This document shows positions 1-9,715 of a stretch of 64,000 nucleotides of DNA, piece after piece. The first letter of the stretch is position 1. Every line of letters begins with the position of its first letter. The notes under the pieces are model-generated. The model did no database searches. It had not been told where the DNA came from and saw nothing but the letters and a program-made list of their open reading frames with translations. Origin of the DNA: Pegea sp. RAD2-039 (lineage: Eukaryota; Chordata; Thaliacea; Salpida; Salpidae); contig JAQGEQ010000219.1 in the NCBI GenBank assembly GCA_034620365.1, positions 62,001-126,000 of the forward strand. The letters are read 5' to 3'. Position numbers and translations under genes: made by a program.

Positions 1-1438
1 TAAAGAACTTAGTTTTGTTTTAAACAACGGTTTTCTGCTGGTTACAAGTTTTTGATATTTAATTTTTTCATTTTAAAATCTTTTTTTTGTATAAAAATCC
101 CAAACATTTGATTTTAAATTAAAAGAATTTTCTTAGTTTGATGCTTTTGAGTTATTTTTAGTAACTGAAAAAAATAGTTTTTAAATATTTATGACGTCAT
201 CAGCATATATATTTCTCTAACTTTCAAGAAGCTTCATAAATATTTTGGCAGTTTACGATTAGTGAATATGATGTCATAAAATCATGACGTCAACAATTAT
301 AACTTCCTCATCACAACAAGATTTAAAACAATCCAAACAGATAAATTTAAAAAACGTTCAGTTGTTGTCAAGGTGATGATGTCATTAGAGATGGTGTCAA
401 ACATTTTTATCAATTTGAAACTTCAATTAAAAATGACGTCATCAGCCAAACAAATCAATAGAAAGAAGTAGAATTTGAAATGTTTCAATTACAGAAGACA
501 ATACAAGAAGTTTTCAGTTTGAATTTTTAGTGTTTTCAAACTAGTTTTTTTAATTTTCAAATGATAAGATAAATAGAAGGAAAAATAAAAAACAATTTTA
601 GTTGAGGAATTCAAAAATTATGAAGATTATCAAGTTGAAAGAAATAGAATTCTTTCACAGTGTTTATCGTCAAAAAAAATTAAAGTAAATATAAAAATTG
701 GATTTTATAGCAAAAAATCAACTACTGTTTTCAAATAGGGAAAATTCTCAACGTATAATCCGGTTTCTAGTCATAAAAAAAGAAATTCCTTCTAACCAAA
801 CGAGTATTAATTTCTGGGTTGGAATTGGCAGTTAATTTCTTTTAATTTCAAATATTTTAATTGATTTTATTTTTGAAAGCAGCAAAAGCACTTTTTCTCA
901 CCACAAAAACTTATTTCTTTTTCATTAAACTGTTTTGAACTCAAACAAAATTTATCAAAAAAAAATTTCAAATTTTATATTCTTTTTCTAATAAAGTTGT
1001 TCTCAATATTTTTATCAATTATAAATATAATTTTTAAACTTTTTTTACGACCTAGTAATTAAATCTGAAATAATTATTAACTTCAAAACATAGTTGTTTA
1101 AAATTTTTACCGTATAGTTTGAAACAACAAAAACTGGTTTTTTATATTTGTTATCTAATTATTTCGATAAATATCAAATTATCACAATAGATATTTCCAT
1201 GGTTTTTATTCATTTGATGTGAAATTAAATTTCATCAATTTCTGTTTCGGCTGAAAAAATAAAACAAATTTATTGAAATTTAATCAGATTAAATTACAGA
1301 GAAGTTAATAAGTGTTTTTTACTAAAATTCTTTCTTTTAATTTATTCGCGTGCCAAGATCTTCCGTTAAGCTTTTAAAGTAAAATTTGTTGTAATTTACA
1401 TAAAGTACCCCACAAAAAATGATTTAAGCTTGAAACTA
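1..1438. other. Non-coding AT-rich flank downstream of SPARC
   Basis: I see no coding region here. The first 450 bases hold several copies of the dispersed palindrome ATGACGTCAT (near 190, 285 and 432) and relaxed versions such as GATGATGTCATT. Elsewhere in this window that motif marks gene bodies, so this may be an intron or UTR of a gene extending off the left edge. The segment from about 500 to 1438 is plain AT-rich sequence that includes the 3' UTR of the minus-strand SPARC gene. Confidence 0.5.
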
Positions 1439-3365
1439 TTAATCTCCTGAAAATAGCTTCTCATAATGACGTCACGACTTTAGAAATGACGTCATAATCA
1501 CCTCTAAGTTGGAACCATGTCCAAGCTTTTTCAACAAAACAACTTTTCCATTCAAATTTTGAAATTTCGTTGTCAAAATTCTCATCACATTTTCTGATAA
1601 TCAAACAGCTTAATTTTGACACAAGAAAAAAATGATGACGTCATACTTGAAGAAGGGTCGCGCGCAGTGTTCCAGAGGCATCAGAGCGTAACGGAATCGA
1701 CGAAGTTCGCGTTGAGACAAATTGTCGTCACTATTTTGATCAAGTTGATGAAATTTCCACTAAAATGACACTTATGAGTTTGATGACGTCATCAAATGAC
1801 GATTTACCATCGCGATATCTTCACGCTCTTCTTCGGACATCATTTGTAAGCGAGATGCAGATTTGTAAGAGTCGAGATCTGTTTGTGTCCGAAGATGAAG
1901 AAACCAATCCAAGAGTCGGAATGGGAATTGTTTCAAGTCGTCAGAAACACATGAAGCTTGTGAGGCTGAAGATCAGGAGAAAGATTGAGAAGAAGATTAG
2001 AAAGAAGATTAAAAAGAGGACCAGGAAAAGATCAAGGAGAAAATAAAAAAGAAAATAAAGATAAAAAATGAAGAAGAGTTAAGATAAAGATTAGAGGGGG
2101 GAAGATCAAAATAACAGAAGGATGAGGGTTAGAAGATTATATAAGAGATGAAGATCAAGATAAGAATAGGAAAAGATCAGGATAAAGATTAGGATTACAA
2201 GAAAGATCAAGATAAGATCAGATTAAAAAGATGAAGATCAGATTGAAAGAGGAATATTAGATTGAAAAGATGAAGATCAGGTTGAAAAGATGAAGATCAA
2301 ATTGAAAAGATGAAGATCAAATTGAAAGAGGAATATTAGATTGAAAAGATGAAGATCAGGTTGAAAAGATGAAGATCAAATTGAAAAGATGAAGATCAAA
2401 TTGAAAATGATTTTCTCACCGATACAAGATCCTCTGTAAGCAATCTTGATATGCTTCTTTCTTTGACAAGCCTCTAAGTGAAGTTCACATTCATTCTCAT
2501 ATTGACGACCGTACATGCTACAAACTGGTTGGTGGAGGTCCCTGTTGTATAAAGATCAGAAGGTGAAGGTCAGAAGGTAAAGATTAGAAGATGAAGATAA
2601 CAACATTAAGGTCAAAAGATGAAGATCAGAAGATGAAGACCAGAATAAGAAGATCAGAAGATGAAGATCCAAAGATAAAGATCAGAAGATGAAGATCAGA
2701 AGATGAAGATCAGAAGATGAAAATCAGAAGATAAAGATTCAGAAGATGAAGATCAGAAGATGAAGATCAGAAGATGAAAATCAGAAGATAAAGATTAGAA
2801 GATGAATATATCTTACAAATGATCGCATGAGGTTGGACAATAACAAGTTGCCTTTCTAGTTCCATTTCTTCGAACAATGGTGCAAAGGGCGCCGCGCGGT
2901 TTAGATTTCCCGCAACGCTTTCTTTCACAAAGCTCTAAAAAAGCTTAAAATACAAAAAAAACATCAAAATGAAATTTTTTAAACCTGCATCTGATAATCG
3001 GTCAAAGTAAAGATCTCTTCTGCTTCCAGTTGATACCTGCAAACAACAAAAGCTCATTTTGATATGTGGTTGTGATCACTGGTCTAACGTTAAACAATTC
3101 TGCATAAAAATTAAAAATAACTTCATTTTGAATCACAAAAAATATTCAAAGTTGATTTTTTTCTAATTAATTATCAAATTTTCTAAATAGATTTGCTGAT
3201 GACGTCATAACAGATGTCTACTTCAGTGACTAGACGAAAATAAAGTGTAATGACGTCATGAATATATACAAGAGATAAGCATAAGTTTTGCGACAATAAA
3301 AAAATCTTTTAATCTTCTTTTACCTGAATCAGGAACAAAACGAAACAAAGAATTACTAATTTCAT
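1439..3365 (-). CDS. SPARC: SPARC (osteonectin)-like secreted matrix protein, 8 coding exons
   Basis: The product is a secreted, calcium-binding, collagen-associated matricellular glycoprotein. Coding exons are 3324-3365, 2985-3036, 2817-2934, 2420-2541, 1808-1965, 1647-1759, 1502-1593 and 1439-1446, giving 234 residues with all phases consistent. Residues 1 to about 18 are a signal peptide (MKLVILCFVLFLIQ then VSTG). The follistatin-like domain starts near residue 32 with ELCERKRCG and continues into a Kazal half with PVCSMYGRQYENECELH. From about residue 117 comes the SPARC extracellular calcium-binding domain (LKQFPFRLLDWF). Two EF-hands follow: LDQNSDDNLSQRE, then MPLEHCARPFFK leading into CDENFDNEISKFEW, both with calcium ligands kept. 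The protein ends QLRGD. The N-terminal acidic domain of vertebrate SPARC is essentially missing, since only about 13 residues separate the signal peptide from the first cysteine. A likely trans-splice acceptor lies 15 nt before the ATG. FSTL4/5 share the FS domain, but the EC domain makes SPARC the better call. Confidence 0.93.
2047..2415. repeat. GAAGATCAGAAGAT-type purine repeat in SPARC intron 4
   Basis: An imperfect tandem array of roughly 12-bp units (GAAGATCAGAAGAT and GATTGAAAAGATGAAGATCA) fills most of the intron between the exons at 2420-2541 and 1808-1965. On the SPARC sense strand it is pyrimidine-rich (CTTCATCTTCTGATC). Confidence 0.85.
2560..2812. repeat. Same GAAGATCAGAAGAT repeat in SPARC intron 3
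   Basis: A second array of the same family occupies the intron between the exons at 2817-2934 and 2420-2541. The unit is AGATGAAGATCAGA with variants. The same unit recurs in CLASP near 21090-21295 and, in reverse orientation, in ZFAND4 intron 2 near 56580-56680. Confidence 0.85.
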
Positions 3366-3381
3366 CTTTTTAAAAACTCTC

Positions 3382-4700
3382 TAAAAACAAAATTGTTTTT
3401 TTTTTATTATTTCAATTTGATGACAGAACTCTTTATTAAAGCCACACACTTTGTAAATATCACTTATTATTCTCAGGGTTTGTCGCTTTTGGTGAAAATC
3501 GGATAAAAATTTGTTAAATTGAAAAAAAATCGACAAAAATATAGAAAATAAAGAAAAAGATATAAAAAGAAAACTTCTAATAATTTTTTTTTTGTAAATT
3601 TAATAATTCTTTTAATAACAAACAGATTTTCAAATAGAAATAATAAAAAGTAAAATCTTTTCATCAACATTTTCTGATTACTTTTTATTATTTTTTATAT
3701 TCTATTACAAATTTTTTGCAAAATAACTTTTAAATAAGATAAAAAAAAATTTACATCTTATTTCTAATCAGACAAATCTTCTTTTAAAATTTGGAGGAAT
3801 TAAATTCGATGACTTCTTCTTAGATAGATTTTTTTAAGAAAAAAGTTCTTAAATGCAACAGCGCCATTTAGCGGTTATATATCTGAAAAATAAAAAACTA
3901 AAAAATTATATAACTGATAGTAAAAAATAAAAATAATTTTTTATGTTTTTAACTATTTAGTTTTGAACAGATCATACTTCAAGACAAAAAAATCGAAAAA
4001 TTCATTTTTTAACAAAAACTATAAAACAGGTTTGTCATTACTTACTGAATGATATTTGATAAAATCTAAGAAAATCTTTCAACTAAGCAATAAATTTGGT
4101 TTCTTATCATTTGAATGATTGATTTATTGATAAAAACGAAAAAGATTTTGTTCAAAAATTTTAGTTGTTATCCTCCTGCTTTACTGATAGAAAACTTATT
4201 TACATTTTACAATTTTTTGGTTTGTTTCAGAAATGGACCTAATTAATTTTTATGACTGAAACTTGATGAAAATAAAAAAAAATCGCTTCATAAAATAATA
4301 AATTTATATTTACAGAAAAACAAATATTACTGACATAAAAAATTAGTTTACAAATTTCTTAGTTTCAATTGTTAAAAAATGTTCTTTAAATTATGAAAGA
4401 AAATTTACTATAATAGTTGAATAGTATAAAGAAAATCATATAAAATAAATCCATAATATTTATCATAAAACAACAAATTAATACATTTTTTGTTTGTTTA
4501 TATATTTATTTATTTTAATGGTTATCATTACAACAAATTGGAAACTTTTGATATAAGCTTTTACTTACTTCTTTTTAATAAGCTGTTTTTATTTTGCACT
4601 TACTACATTCCTAAGGGTCGACATCCAAAGGTCACATTTTAGATCTTTTATACCCCCTCTTTAACAACTCAAAGTATATCAATGCTATCTGTTATATACA
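3382..4700. other. Intergenic AT-rich stretch
   Basis: No gene is recognisable. The one short minus-strand reading frame (3473-3670) is rich in F, L, K and I, which is what translated AT-rich DNA looks like. A CTCF-like sequence (CCGCTAAATGGCGC on the minus strand) lies at 3861-3874. Confidence 0.5.
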
Positions 4701-4724
4701 AATTGTGTATACTATTGTAATGTT

Positions 4725-5660
4725 ATTAGTTTACTTAATAGGAGATTTTAATCTTCCTAACATCAATTCCTCTATGTTCAGACGATTTTGCTCATGAAAC
4801 CTTTCTTAATTTTACAACTACTAATTCTCTAACTCAATTATTACTGAACCCACTCTGCAAAAGGTCTTTTTAGATCCTTTATCCTGTAACATCCCAGGAC
4901 ATAACAATTAGTTTTTCTATTCAGTCAATCCTTTCTTCTCTCCCACCTAAGACCATTTTGTTATTCTTTATCGCAGTTTTATCTGTATATAAATATATTT
5001 AAAGACTTTTTCTTTTGCATTTCGCTGTGTCTTGCTTTATTAGCTCCTTTGCATCTCATTTCATTCTGTTTTTAATATCATCAATCATGGCACATCCCAC
5101 ATGACTGTTCTTGGTCGAAGTAAGCTTCTACTATTTTGACAAGAACCAAATTTCTCAGTGTCAGGTCATTAAAGACCTTTGGAGTCTCTTATGACTTCAA
5201 ATGGGTCAACTTCATACCAAATTCTCAATCTTTTTAAGATAAGAGATGTTTGGACATTATCAAAGCTTCTTACTACATAAATTCGTCCTAAGCAGGAGTT
5301 TAATTATCCACATGGAGTCTTTAGCTTAAAAAAATATTACAAAGCTTGAATCCGTCTAAGGATCTTTCACTAGGAAAGCTTTCCTTAGATAAAGCTTTTC
5401 TTATTAAAAGATAGTCTTTTGGAACTAAATATTAAGTCCTTGCAATATCGACGTTTTTTTTCCGACATTGTATTGCTTTTTAAAACTGGTAAAGGTTTTT
5501 GACAACTTAACTTCATACTTTAATTATTGCAATCTCCAACACGTCCTCAGAGTCTCTTCATTAAAAATAAAACAGCTTAGCAACTTTACTGACACCAGGT
5601 GGACACTTTTTCTTAATAAGATTTGAAACTCCTTTCCCAATTTCATCACTTCATCAAAAT
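4725..5660 (+). mobile_element. Decayed CR1/L2-like LINE remnant
   Basis: Translating 4730-4880 gives a broken but clear endonuclease signature: YLIGDFNLPNI, followed by FAHETFLNF and TTNSLTQ. This is the usual GDFNLP..F....LTQ context of CR1/L2/Jockey-group endonucleases. Near 5580-5660 a segment resembles the C-terminal end of such reverse transcriptases (WNSFPNFITSSK-like). Many stops and frameshifts show that it is old. Boundaries are approximate. Confidence 0.6.
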
Positions 5661-6003
5661 CAAAGTTTACATTTTTTTTTCCTTTATTTTGTCGAATTAT
5701 ATTTATATCGTATCAAATTTTTAATTCATAATTTATGTTCAGTATATACCTCTACAAGTGTTTTTATTCTTTCTGTGTGAATCTTAATTTGTGATACCTA
5801 AGACCTTCCAATTATCTGCCTGCTTCTAATATTGGGTTTTTGTTGAGTTTGTGACTACTACCACATTGAATGAAACCAATTTTTTAAGAATTTTGCAAAT
5901 TTTCATTAAAATATTGATTTTCATAAAAAGCCATTTTGTTTCAAAACATAAAATCAAATGCTAATTTCTAAATTCACTTTTGACCTCAACAAAATAGAAA
6001 AAA

Positions 6004-6396
6004 ATGTCAGAAGAAAATAAAAAGTCTAAATTTTCTTCAAATGTTCGAAAATTTCTTTTTTTATCTAGTGTTGGTGTTTTTGCCAGCATTGGTGGTTTTA
6101 GTATGGTAATTAGTAAGTCCAGAAAGTCAAGCCCAGCAGATTTTGATAAGGGTCTTTTAATGGATAATGGATCAAAGCTGGCCATGAGAGCTCTTGGTAG
6201 AGCTACAATTTATTCTGTTGGAGGCTTTTCAATTTTTTGTTTTTCTATTTGGCAATTGATGGGTGTTAAAAGTTTAGATGAATTTACTAAAAAAATGCAA
6301 TCGATAATGCCAAAGGTTCCTCCTGCTAAAATTTCAGAAGACAAAAGAAGAAATTGGGAAGATATATTTGCTGAAATAAAGAAAGAAGAGAAATAA
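6004..6396 (+). CDS. TMEM242: TMEM242 homologue, two-pass mitochondrial inner-membrane protein
   Basis: This is a single-exon gene of 130 residues, close to the size of human TMEM242. Transmembrane segment 1 is FLFLSSVGVFASIGGFSMVI (about residues 18-37). The conserved loop follows (SPADFDKG, then GSKLAMRALGRATIYS), then transmembrane segment 2 (VGGFSIFCFSIWQLMGV). The family motif LDEFTKKMQSIMPKVP comes next, then a charged tail. In the family TMEM242 assists assembly of ATP synthase and complex I; that role is family knowledge, not seen here. The start is the only ATG before TM1. An AATAAA signal begins 5 nt after the stop, and the SelL start codon follows 61 bp after the stop, which suggests an operon-like pair. 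Confidence 0.88.
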   Translation: MSEENKKSKFSSNVRKFLFLSSVGVFASIGGFSMVISKSRKSSPADFDKGLLMDNGSKLAMRALGRATIYSVGGFSIFCFSIWQLMGVKSLDEFTKKMQSIMPKVPPAKISEDKRRNWEDIFAEIKKEEK

Positions 6397-6457
6397 GTTG
6401 AATAAAATTCTTTGTAGAAAATTGAAACTTGTTATTTTTATAGAAGTTTTATTGTAA
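6397..6457 (+). promoter_or_regulatory. Intercistronic spacer with poly(A) signal and unpartnered 3' splice site
   Basis: Only 61 bp separate TMEM242 and SelL. AATAAA lies at 6401-6406. A pyrimidine-rich acceptor (TGTTATTTTTATAG) ends at 6443, 14 nt before the SelL ATG, with no matching donor in the spacer. This is the layout expected for trans-spliced polycistronic units, in which the upstream cistron is polyadenylated and the downstream one receives a spliced leader. Confidence 0.6.
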
Positions 6458-7893
6458 ATGAAAATAGAAATTTTGATTAAAAATCTTCAGGAGTTTTTGG
6501 ATACTTCACAAGAAGTTAAAACAACTCTGGAAGAAGAATTCGAAAGTTAGTTTAAAAAGTTCATTTATTAAAAAAAGTGCTTTAATTGAAATTAAACTTT
6601 TCAAAACTACTTTTGTTAATTTTTTAGAGTTTCAAAATGTTGAAGATTTAATCAAAAACAAGAAATTTTCTGTTTTAAATGGCTTAAAGGAATCATACAA
6701 ACAAATGTTTATTCATTTGAATATTTACAGCAGAAAAGATTTAGAAGAATTATTTCAAAATTTTTCTACAAATGAATCTGTTAATCATTTAATTGAACAA
6801 TTTTTTGAATTTGAAGTAAGATTATTAAACATTTGAAAATCAAATAAAAAGTTTATTATTAACTAACTATTAAATTAGAATGAGTTTGCATTTTCATATA
6901 ACAATTGGTTTATTCATCTAATCATTCTTGTTTATTCTGTGAAAAAAGTTTTTATCAAAAATTAATACTTATTTTAAGGTTATAAAACTTATAAATAAAC
7001 TAAACCCACAAACTAATTTTCTTTTTATTTAAAATTCTTAATTTAAAATGATTGTAAACATAAACAATCTTTACTTTTATATTAATTTTATTTATGGCAT
7101 TTTTTTCAGAGAAATTTGAACAATTTTTTGGAAATTTTGGATAAAAATTTTCCTCAAAATGTTGCCCAAATTTCAACCAATCAAAAATTTCCATCAAATT
7201 TTTATCTACAAGAAGTTTTAAGTGGGAGAAACTGCCGGAGTAACAACTCATTGTTTTTCCCATATCTCAACAATCATTGCATAGTGATTCTATTACGTCA
7301 TTTTGCGTGATTACCATGACGTCAACATGTTGCTGATCTTCATCTAATCCGAGTAAACTCTGAAATGATTCTCAGTGTTTCCAACTAAAACTATGACAAT
7401 TTCGAAGGAGGAATTAGAAGAGGAAAGCTGTTCGGTAGTCATAGTAACATTTGGCGATCGTGAAAACGCTCTAAAGTGGAGAGAAGAGATGAAAGTCGAC
7501 TTCCCGATGTTCATTGATGAGAAACGAAACTTTTATAAGACCCTGGGATTTAATTCTTCGATTTCAAAAGTAACTTACGGCTTTCAGGGTTTCCAAACTA
7601 ATTTTTTTTCAAAATTCAGTCGTTTAACACTTCTATCTACTGTTACTATGGAGCTGCTCTCGCATCTGGGAAATCCCCTCCAAAATTTGTCGAAGGCGAT
7701 GACGCTTTTCAGGTGACCTTTGACCCTTGCTTATAATTTCGCGTCATGGCGTCATTTACAGATGGCAGGTGATATGGTGGTGACGCGTGCTGTTGAAGAC
7801 GTTATTGTGTCGCATATTCACAAGAGCCAGTCGTCAGACGATCGACCCACAATTCCGTTTTTGATGAAACTTCTTAAAAGTTTAAACCATTGA
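6458..7893 (+). CDS. SELENOL: Selenoprotein L (UxxU redox motif, peroxiredoxin-like fold), 6 exons
   Basis: This is a thioredoxin-fold selenoprotein related to the PRXL2/AhpC-TSA family. SelL is known from aquatic animals and carries two selenocysteines as UxxU. Exons are 6458-6545, 6628-6815, 7110-7352, 7408-7569, 7620-7712 and 7762-7893, giving 301 residues with consistent phases. The strand before the active site reads IVILLRHFA, followed by TGA-L-P-TGA at 7308-7310 and 7317-7319 (U159 and U162), then RQHVADLHLIR. The next exon continues EELEEESCSVVIVTFGDREN and KVDFPMFIDEKRNFYKTLGF. The C-terminus carries EGDDAFQMAGDMVV and SSDDRP. The frame continues as helix sequence right after the TGAs, which argues against a pseudogene. 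A SECIS lies 42 bp after the stop. About 90 N-terminal residues before exon 3 form an unassigned extension. The gene is the downstream cistron of the TMEM242 pair. Confidence 0.9.
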
Positions 7894-7918
7894 AAAGGGG
7901 AAACACCGAAGATGAAAA

Positions 7919-7996
7919 TGAAGATTATTTTTTAATGAAAAGTTTTTCCGAAACTGTTTTTGTTGCAGAGGAAGAACTTGGAAAAAGTTTAAATAT
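7919..7996 (+). promoter_or_regulatory. SECIS element of the SelL 3' UTR
   Basis: The non-Watson-Crick quartet is ATGA (7935-7938) against GGAA (7980-7983, fitting KGAW). Between them a 10-bp helix forms from AAGTTTTTCC (7940-7949) and GGAAGAACTT (7970-7979), with one G-U pair. The conserved AAA sits at the start of the apical loop (7951-7953), 12 nt after ATGA, which is standard SECIS spacing. A weaker AT-rich lower stem flanks it. Confidence 0.85.
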
Positions 7997-9565
7997 TTTT
8001 TCATTTTTCTAAAAGTGTTTCTAAATCGTGAAATGTAATTTTTGTATTAAATTAAATTTGAAATCAGTAAAGTTTGTAATTTATTGAGTTTTGACTTTTA
8101 CGTTTATGAAACTTTGTAAAATAATCTTTTTATTTGAAAAATTTAGTAATTAAACAGAAAAAATTAATTTATTTCAAAGTTCGATTCTATTTTTGAATTT
8201 TTGTTCAAAATATTTGAAATTAATTTATAGAAAAAATCTTTTAAAAGTCAGAAGCATTCTTGTATCAGCTTAAGTGACAAGTTGAAGCCTCTTCAAACAA
8301 TTGTTAGTTTGAAATAACTTTTATATTGACGATTCTGCTCAAATCTGTTGTAAAAGAGTTTTTAGTTTGGGTCTAATCGTCCTTTTGAATTTTTAAAGTA
8401 ATATGAGAGCATCAACCTCTTAAATAATTAATATAAGATACTTTAATTGCTTAAATCCTAAATCTCAATCTTTGTTCTTTCGTTTAATTTTATTTGAAAA
8501 GATGAGTGAGGGCTGGTGGTTCCCCTAAAACGCGCTTCTCTTGTTTAGTAGTTTTTAATTGAATTAGTAAAATCTGAAAAACAAATTAATAATTTGGAAA
8601 ACCTGAAAATTGAAATTTCACTTAAAACCTTCACTTTTGTATAACCTTCAAAGAAAGTCTCAAATATATCTACAATCCATTGACTTCAAAGTCTCATGCC
8701 ACCGGACCTAAGGTGTAGGACCGTTTGTGTATGAGAGCAGTATGTAAATGAGCCGACCACAGCAGCACCTGACAGCAAACGGCAGAGATGCCATTTTGTA
8801 TGTTCTAGTAAGAAGTAGAAGTTTCAAACTCTCTTCTTTTGACAAGACTAAAGATTTTTCAGATACTTCTCAGCTTTTATACATTTCTCAGTAAACTAGA
8901 CTTTCTTATAAATGAATTCATTACATTTAATGAAATTCAAATGAAACAAAAGAAATGTGAAAGAGTTTGAACTCATCGATAATTTATTTGGAAAAACAAA
9001 AATCCTCAGCATACCTTTACTGATTATCTTCAAGATTATAATCCCATTGCTGAAGAGGTTGAAGTGTGAAAAGGTTGAAGAATCCTTTTAAAATGTGTCA
9101 CTCAAGAAGTACTTGTGATGAGTCACTTCGAATCTTTTTAACTCTAATTCAAACCAATATTTAAAAAGTAATAAATGCTTAAAAACCGCTTCTTGGCTAC
9201 GATTAAAAGATCTCTAAAAATTAAAACACTGGGGGCGAAATTCGGGAATATTTCTTACAAGAAATTCATCAACTTCTGAAAAACAAAGAAACTAAATTTA
9301 TTTTGCTAACATAAGAATGAAATAAGAGGTTGACAACTGACAAGTATTTAGGTTTGTGTTTTCAGAACAAATTATCTAAAATATGAGATCTTTATCTAAA
9401 GATTTCATTTTTTCAGTGATCAGCAGAAAATCTTTTAAAATTTTTCTGGAAATATTTAAACTTAAACGAATTAAATTTAGCAGATTGAATTTTGAATCTA
9501 TGTGTCTTGACTCCTCGGAAATCATTTGAAGAAATTTCTGTTTTAATTTTTTTTTAGTTGGTTTA
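7997..9565. other. Intergenic stretch with a GC-richer patch
   Basis: No gene is recognised. A compositional outlier lies at about 8690-8800 and contains CCACCGGACCTAAGGTGTAG and GCAAACGGCAGAGATGCCA. It is far more GC-rich than its surroundings. I cannot match it to a known RNA or element. Confidence 0.4.
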
Positions 9566-9569
9566 TAAA

Positions 9570-9715
9570 ACTTAGTTCCTACAATAAACACGAAAGAGGG
9601 TGCCTGAAGAGAGCACCTCCCACTAACACAAATAATATCAATTAAGTTAGAAATATAGAAAGAAAAAGATGTAACATGAGGCATTTCAGTAGTCCCTAAA
9701 ACATATAACAGTGAA
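9570..9715 (-). mobile_element. 3'-end remnant of a CR1/L2-like LINE
   Basis: The segment GAAAGAGGGTGCCTGAAGAG ... AGATGTAACATGAGGCATTT matches, with substitutions, the 3' UTR ends at 32085-32255 (minus) and 60400-60555 (plus, reverse complement). It is a 5'-truncated, decayed copy in minus orientation. Confidence 0.7.

Noticed and set aside
3473..3670. 65-codon minus-strand frame rich in F, L, K and I
   Set aside because: Typical translation of AT-rich non-coding DNA, with no homology or splice context.
6458..7893. Reading the SelL locus as a pseudogene, or as two genes split by stops, with a non-Sec splice at 7296 or 7306
   Set aside because: Those splices remove the redox site or give the wrong phase. 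Reading TGA as Sec keeps frame, restores the active-site helix and is matched by a SECIS.
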